Source of the DNA: Aegilops tauschii subsp. strangulata
Taxonomy: Eukaryota; Streptophyta; Magnoliopsida; Poales; Poaceae
Reading direction: 5' to 3'
DNA length: 64,000 nucleotides
NCBI RefSeq assembly: GCF_002575655.3
Contig: NC_053037.3
Location: 324,845,294-324,909,293, forward strand
Made by a program: the position numbers and the translations under genes
Notes under the pieces: model-generated
What the model was told of the DNA's origin: nothing
The model's input: the letters and a program-made list of their open reading frames with translations, nothing else
Database searches by the model: none
Shown: positions 58,288 through 64,000 of the stretch, piece by piece
Position numbering within the stretch: the stretch's first letter is position 1
How the letters are laid out: each line of letters begins with the position of its first letter

Positions 58288-60008
58288 TGAAGGAAATATA
58301 CCCTAGAGGCAATAATAAAGTTATTATTTATTTCCTTATATCATGATAAATGTTTATTATTCATGCTAGAATTGTATTAACTGGAAACTTGATACATGTG
58401 TGAATACATAGACAAACAGAGTGTCACTAGTATGCCTCTACTTGACTAGCTCGTTGATCAAAGATGGTTATGTTTCCTAGCCATAGACATGAGTTGTCAT
58501 TTGAATAACGGGATCACATCATTAGGAGAATGATGTGATTGACTTGACCCATTCCGTTAGCTTAGCACTCGATCGTTTAGTATGTTGCTATTGCTTTCTT
58601 CATGACTTATACATGTTCCTATGACTATGAGATTATGCAACTCCCGTTTACCGGAGGAACACTTTGTGTGCTACCAAACGTCACAACGTAACTGGGTGAT
58701 TATAAAGGTGCTCTACAGGTGCTTCCAAAGGTACTTGTTGGGTTGGCGTATTTCGAGATTAGGATTTGTCACTCCGATTGTCGGAGAGGTATCTCTGGGC
58801 CCACTCAGTAATGCACATCACTATAAGCCTTGCAAGCATTGTAACTAATGAGTTAGTTGCGGGATGATGTATTACGGAACGAGTAAAGAGACTTGCCGGT
58901 AACGAGATTGAACTAGGTATTAAGATACCGACGATCGAATCTCGGGCAAGTAACATACCGATGACAAAGGGAACAACGTATGTTGTTATGCGGTCTGACC
59001 GATAAAGATCTTCGTAGAATATGTAGGAGCCAATAAGAGCATCCAGGTTCCGCTATTGGTTATTGACCGGAGACGTGTCTCGGTCATGTCTACATAGTTC
59101 TCGAACCCGTAGGGTCCGCACGCTTAAAGTTAGATGACGGTTATATTATGAGTTTATGTGTTTTGATGTACCGAAGGAGTTCGGAGTCCCGGATGAGATC
59201 AGGGACTTGACGAGGAGTCTCGAAATGGTCGAGACGTAAAGATCGATATATTGGACGACTATATTCGGACTTGGAAAGGTTCCGAGTGATTCGGGTATTT
59301 TTCGGAGTACCGGAGAGTTACGAGAATTCGTATTGGGCCTTAATGGGCCATACGGGAAAGGAGAGAAAGGCCCCAAATGGTGGCCGCACCCCTCCCCATG
59401 GACTAGTCCGAATTGGACAAGGGAGGGGGGGGGGGCGCCCCCTTCCTTCTTTCTCCTTCTCCCTTCCCTTCTCCTATTCCAACAAGGAAAGGAGGAGTCC
59501 TACTCCCGGTGGGAGTAGGACTCCCCCCTTGGCGCGCCCTCCTCCTTGGCCGGCGGCCTCCCCCTTGCTCCTTTATATACGGGGGCAAGGGGGCACCCCA
59601 TAGACACAACAATTGATCTATTGATCTCTTAGCCGTGTGCGGTGCCCCCCTCCACCATATTACACCTCGATAATATCGTAGCGGTGCTTAGGTGAAGCCC
59701 TGCGTCGGTAGAACATCATCATCGTCACCACGCCGTCGTGCTGACGAAACTCTCCCTCAACACTCGGCTGGATCGGAGTTCGAGGGACATCATCGAGCTG
59801 AACGTGTGCTGAACTCGGAGGTGCCGTGCGTTCGGTACTTGATCGGTCGGATCGTGAAGACGTACGACTACATCAACCGCGTTATGTTAACGCTTCCGCT
59901 TTCGGTCTACGAGGGTACGTGGACAACACTCTCCCATCTCGTTGGTATGCATCACCATGATCTTGTGTGTGCGTAGGAATTTTTTTGAAATTACTACGTT
60001 TCCCAACA
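58288..60008 (+). repeat. 5' LTR of Angela/BARE-like element
   Basis: 1721 bp, starts TGAAGGAAATATACCC and ends TACGTTTCCCAACA. Contains TTTATATACGGGGGC at about 59572 as core promoter, and a palindrome around CTCCCGGTGGGAGTAGGACT near 59503. Confidence 0.9.
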
Positions 60009-60009
60009 G

Positions 60010-60021
60010 TGGCCTCCGAGC
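60010..60021 (+). other. Degenerate tRNA-iMet primer binding site
   Basis: TGGCCTCCGAGC stands where TGGTATCAGAGC is expected, one base after the LTR. Four of twelve positions differ, which should weaken priming. Confidence 0.6.
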
Positions 60022-61263
60022 CTGGTTTTATGCGTTGATGTTATATGCACGAGTAGAACACAAGTGAGTTGTGGGCGATATAAGTCATACTGCTTACCAG
60101 CATGTCATATTTTGGTTCAGTGGTATTGTGAGATGAAGTGGCCCGGACCGACATTACGCGTACGCTTACGCGAGACTGGTTTCACCGTTGCGAGCACTCG
60201 TTGCTTAAAGGTGACTGGCGGGTGTCTGTCTCTCTCACTTTAGTTGAACCGAGTATGGCTACGCCCGGTCCTTGCGAAGGTTAAAACAGCACCAACTTGA
60301 CAAACTATCATTGTGGTTTTGATGCGTAGGTAAGAACAGTTCTTGCTAAGCCCGTAGCAGCCACGTAAAACTTGCAACAACAAAGTAGAGGACGTCTAAC
60401 TTGTCTTTGCAGGGCATGTTGTGAAGTGATATGGTCAAGACGTGATGCTATATTTTATTGTATGAGATGATCATGTTTTGTAACCGAGTTATCGGCAACT
60501 GGCAGGAGCCATATGGTTGTCACTTTATCACTAAGCGGTAGCGATAGTCGTAAAAGCAATAGTTGGCGAAATGACAACGATGCTGCGATGGAGATCAAGG
60601 TGTCGCGCCGGTGACGATGGTGATCATGACGGTGCTTCGGAGATGGAGATCACAAGCACAAGATGATGATGGCCATATCATATCACTTATATTGATTGCA
60701 TGTAATGTTTATCTTTTATGCATCTTATCTTGCTTTGATTGACGGTAGCATTATAAGATGATCTCTCACTAAAATTTCAAGATAAAAGTGTTCTCCCTGA
60801 GTATGCACCGTTGCGAAAGTTCTTCGTGCTGAGACACCACGTGATGATCGGGTGTGATAGGCTCTACGTTCAAATACAACGGGTGCAAAATAGTTGCACA
60901 CGCAGAATACTCAGGTTAAACTTGACGAGCCTAGCATATGCAGATATGGCCTCGGAACACGGAGACCGAAAGGTCGAGCGTGAATCATATAGTAGATATG
61001 ATCAACATAGTGATGTTCACCATTGAAACTACTCCATCTCACGTGATGATCGGACATGGTTTAGTTGATATGGATCACGTGATCACTTAGAGGATTAGAG
61101 GGATGTCTATCTAAGTGGGAGTTCTTAAGTAATATGATTAATTGAACTTAAATTTATCATGAACTTAGTCCTGATAGTATTTTGCAAATTATGTTGTAGA
61201 TCAATAGCTCGCGTTGTTGCTTCCCTGTGTTTCCTTTTGATATGTTCCTAGAGAAAAATTATG
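60022..61263 (+). other. Leader of the Copia element
   Basis: 1.2 kb untranslated leader typical of BARE-type elements. No supported ORF. Contains GTGATGATCGGGTGTGATAG-like phrases near 60841. Confidence 0.5.
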
Positions 61264-62170
61264 TTGAAAGATGTTAGTAGCAAAGATGCAGATTGGATCC
61301 GTGATCTGAGGATTATCCTCATTGCTGCACAGAAAAATTATGTCCTTGATGCACCGCTAGGTGACAGACCTATTGCAGGAGCAGATACAGACGTTATGAA
61401 CGTTTGGCTAGCTCAATATGATGACTACTTGATAGTTTAGTGCACCATGCTTAAACGGCTTAGAATCGGGACTTCAAAGACGTTTTGAACGTCATGGACC
61501 ATGTGAGATGTTCCAGGAGTTGAAGTTAATATTTCAAGCAAATACCCGAGTTGAGAGATATGAAGTCTCCAACAAGTTCTATAGCTAAAAGATGGAGGAG
61601 AATAGCTCAAGCAGTGAGCATGTGCTCAGATTGTCTGGGTACTACAATCGCTTGAATCAAGTGGGAGTTAATCTTCCAGATAAAATAGTGATTGACAGAA
61701 TTCTCCAATCACCATCACCAAGTTAGTAGAACTTCGTGATGAACTATAGTATGCAAGGGATGACGAAAGTAATTCCCGAGCTCTTCGTGATGCTGAAATC
61801 GACGAAGGTAGAAATCAAGAAAAACATCAAGTGTTGATGGTTGACGAGACCACTAGTTTCAAGAAAAGGGCAAAGGGAAGAAGCAGAACTTCAAGAAGAA
61901 CGGCAAGCAAGTTGCTGCTCAAGTGAAGAAGCCTAAGTCTGGTCCTAAGCCTGAGACTAAGTGCTTCTACTGCAAAGGGACTGGTCACTGGAAGCGGAAC
62001 TACCCCAACTATTTGGTGGATAAGAAGGATGGCAAAGTGAACAAAGGTATATTGGATATACATGTTATTGATGTGTACTTTACTAGTGTTTATAGCAACC
62101 CCTCGGTATTTGATACTGGTTCAGTTGCTAAGAGTAGTAACTCGAAACGGGAGTTGCAGAATAAACAGTG
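61264..62170 (+). pseudogene. Copia gag, broken, with start of protease
   Basis: Coding sense starts near 61264 (SKDADWIRDLRIILIAAQKN), with stop TAG 61438-61440 and further stops and shifts to about 61900. An open part from 61923 has a basic stretch and a zinc-knuckle CFYCKGTGHWKRNYP where the last Cys of CX2CX4HX4C is Tyr. The protease start FDTGS (catalytic Asp) follows, then a TGA at 62169-62171. Gag would coat RNA and the knuckle binds it. Confidence 0.8.
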
Positions 62171-62504
62171 ACTAGTAAAAGGCGAGGTGACGATGTGTGT
62201 TGGAAGTAGTTCCAAGATTGATATGATCATCATCGCACACTCCCTATACTTTCGGGATTAGTGTTGAAACTAAATAAGTGTTATTTGGTGTTTGCGTTGA
62301 GCATGAATATGATTTGATCATGTTTGTTGCAATACGGTTATTCATTTAAATTAGAGAATAATTGTTGTTCTGTTTACATGAATAAAACCTTCTATGGTCA
62401 TACACCCAATAAAATGGTTTGTTGGATCTCGATCGTAGTGATACACATATTCATAATAATGAAGCCAAAAGATGCAAAGTTAATAATGATAGTGCAACTT
62501 ATTT

Positions 62505-63900
62505 GTGGCACTGCCGTTTAGGTCATATTGGTGTAAAGCGCATGAAGAAACTCCATATGATGGGATTTTGGAATCACTTGATGCTTGCGAACCGTGCCTC
62601 ATGGGCAAGATGACTAAAACGTCGTTCTCCGGAACTATGGAGAGAGCAACGGATTTGTTGGAAATCATACATACAGATGAATGTGGTCCGATGAATATTG
62701 AGGCTCGTAGCAGGTATCATTATTTTCTGACCTTCACAGATGATTTAAGCAGATATGGGTATATCTACTCAATGAAACAGAAGTCTGAAACATTTGAAAA
62801 GTTCATATAATTTCAGAGTGAAGCAGAAAATCATCGTAACAAGAAAATAAAGTTTCTACGATCTGATCGTGGAGAAGAGTATTTGAGTTACGAGTTTGGC
62901 CTTCAGTTAAAACACTGTGAAATAGTTTCACTACTCACGCCACCTGGAACACCACGGTGTAATGGTGTGTCTGAACATCGTAACCGTACTTTATTAGATA
63001 TGGTGCGATATATGATGTCTCTTACCGATCTACCACTATCGTTTTGGGGTTATGCATTAGAGACAACTGCATTCACGTTAAATAGGGTACCATCTAAATC
63101 CGTTGAGACGACATCTTATGAACTGTGGTTTGGCAAGAAACCAAAGTTGTCGTTTCTTAAAGTTTGGGGTTGCGATGCTTATGTGAAAAGGTTTCATCCT
63201 GATAAGCTCAAACCCAAATCGGAGAAATGTGTCTTCATAGGATACCCAAAGGAGATAGTTGGGTACACCTTCTATCACAGATCCGAAGGCAAGACATTCG
63301 TTGCTAAGAATGGATCCTTTCTAGAGAAGGAGTTTCTCTCGAAAGAAGTGAGTGGGAGGAAAGTAGAACTTGATGAGGTAACTGTACCTCATCGCTTATT
63401 GGAAAGTAGTTCATCACAGAAACCGGTTCCTGTGACACCTACACCAATTAGTGAGGAAGTTAATGATGATGATCATGAAACTTCAGATCAAGTTGTTACT
63501 GAACCTCGTAGGTCAACCAGAGTAAGATCCGCACCAGAGTGGTAAGGTAATCCTGTTCTGGAGGTTATGTTACTAGACCATGACGAACCTACGAACTTTG
63601 AAGAAGCGATGGTGAGCCCAGATTCCGCAAAATGGCTTGAGGTCATGAAATCTGAGATGGGATCCATGTATGAGAACAAAGTATGGACTTTGATTGACTT
63701 GCCCAATGATCGGCGAGCCATAAAAAATAAATGGATCTTCAAGAGGAAGACGGACGCTGATAGTAGTGTTACTATCTACAAAGCTAGACTTGTCGGAAAA
63801 AGGTTTTTGACAAAGTTCAAAGTGTTGAATACGATGAGATTTTCTCACTCGCAGCGATGCTTAAGTCTGTCCGAATCATGTTAGCAATTGCCACATTTTA
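62505..63900 (+). pseudogene. Copia pol: integrase and start of reverse transcriptase, broken
   Basis: GAG-pre-integrase part (LWHCRLGHIGVKRMKKLH, partly one frame over) then the integrase core: IHTDECGPM (first Asp), FLRSDRGEEYLS (second Asp) and NGVSEHRNRTLLDMVR (Glu), all three acidic residues present. Stops at TAA 62808-62810 and TAA 63543-63545. The RT start (NKWIFKRKTDADSSVTIYKA, RVT_2 type) shifts frame near 63810; VEYDEIFSLAAMLKSVRIML is readable in another frame, and the region around the first RT catalytic Asp shifts again near 63917. The YVDD motif lies outside the window. Confidence 0.85.
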
Positions 63901-64000
63901 TGAAATCTGGCAAATGGATAAACAAAACTGCATTCCTTAATGGATTCATTAAAGAAGAGTTGTATATGATGCAACCAGAAGGTTTTGTCAATCCTAAAGG

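Larger units (their letters stand above)
58288..64000 (+). mobile_element. Angela/WIS/BARE-like Copia retrotransposon, partial
   Basis: + orientation: 5' LTR 58288-60008, altered primer site, decayed gag (61264-62170) and pol (62505 to the window end) in the Copia order gag, protease, integrase, reverse transcriptase. Many stops and shifts, so this copy is not autonomous. Its 3' part lies beyond the window. It inserted in an exon of the gene at 58068-58287. Confidence 0.9.

Overview
The window looks like nuclear DNA of a large-genome Triticeae grass (wheat, Aegilops, rye or barley type). The evidence is the repeat content: LTRs opening with the TGAAGGAAATATACCCTAGA type of Angela/WIS/BARE Copia elements, Gypsy LTRs opening TGATACGTCTCCAACGTATC with a tRNA-Asp primer site, and CACTA-like subterminal repeats. 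Family names are from memory of Triticeae repeats and were not checked against a database. I saw no bacterial, organellar, tRNA or rRNA genes. Nearly everything is transposable elements, many nested, plus a few broken host-type genes.

Layout. 1-4495: 3' half of a Gypsy element (+) carrying an intron-containing antisense gene with its own TATA box, inserted into the gag of a second Gypsy element (-, 4496-5910). 6810-14739: an alanine/arginine-rich gene split inside its coding exon by a complete 7.1 kb non-autonomous Gypsy element (6896-14019). 14975-21600 and 30836-36270: two related blocks, probably parts of CACTA-type elements, each with a ~500 bp tandem array, a ~250 bp tandem array, a small alanine-rich gene and a single-B3-domain gene. 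Between the blocks lies an F-box/FBD gene (-, 21706-30659) whose intron holds a second complete 7.1 kb Gypsy element (22399-29473) with a perfect TTAAC target duplication. 36271-39311 is a 3 kb LTR-derived segment inside the CACTA subterminal zone, which ends at 39433. 39434-41010 holds duplicated subterminal sequence and LTR scraps. 41128-46777 is a lone Angela-like LTR (-) that received a 2.67 kb Copia element (42028-44695, TSD GTGAT) and a Mutator-like element (45491-46665). 46778-53400 is lower-copy intergenic DNA with two MITEs, a LINE 3' end, a Harbinger-type element carrying a frameshifted gene (49091-50838) and a retroposon-like block. 53412-58287 holds exons of one or two unidentified host genes (-), the second cut inside an exon by an Angela/BARE-like Copia element (+, 58288 to the window end) with decayed gag and pol.

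No gene is convincingly intact for a cellular function. The closest are the B3 gene at 20032-20678 (one 1-nt frameshift) and the retroelement ORF at 8743-9588. The main interest is gene interruption and capture: three host-type genes are hit by LTR elements with readable junctions, two elements carry captured or accessory genes, and one Gypsy element carries an antisense transcription unit. I found no clear new defence or metabolic system.
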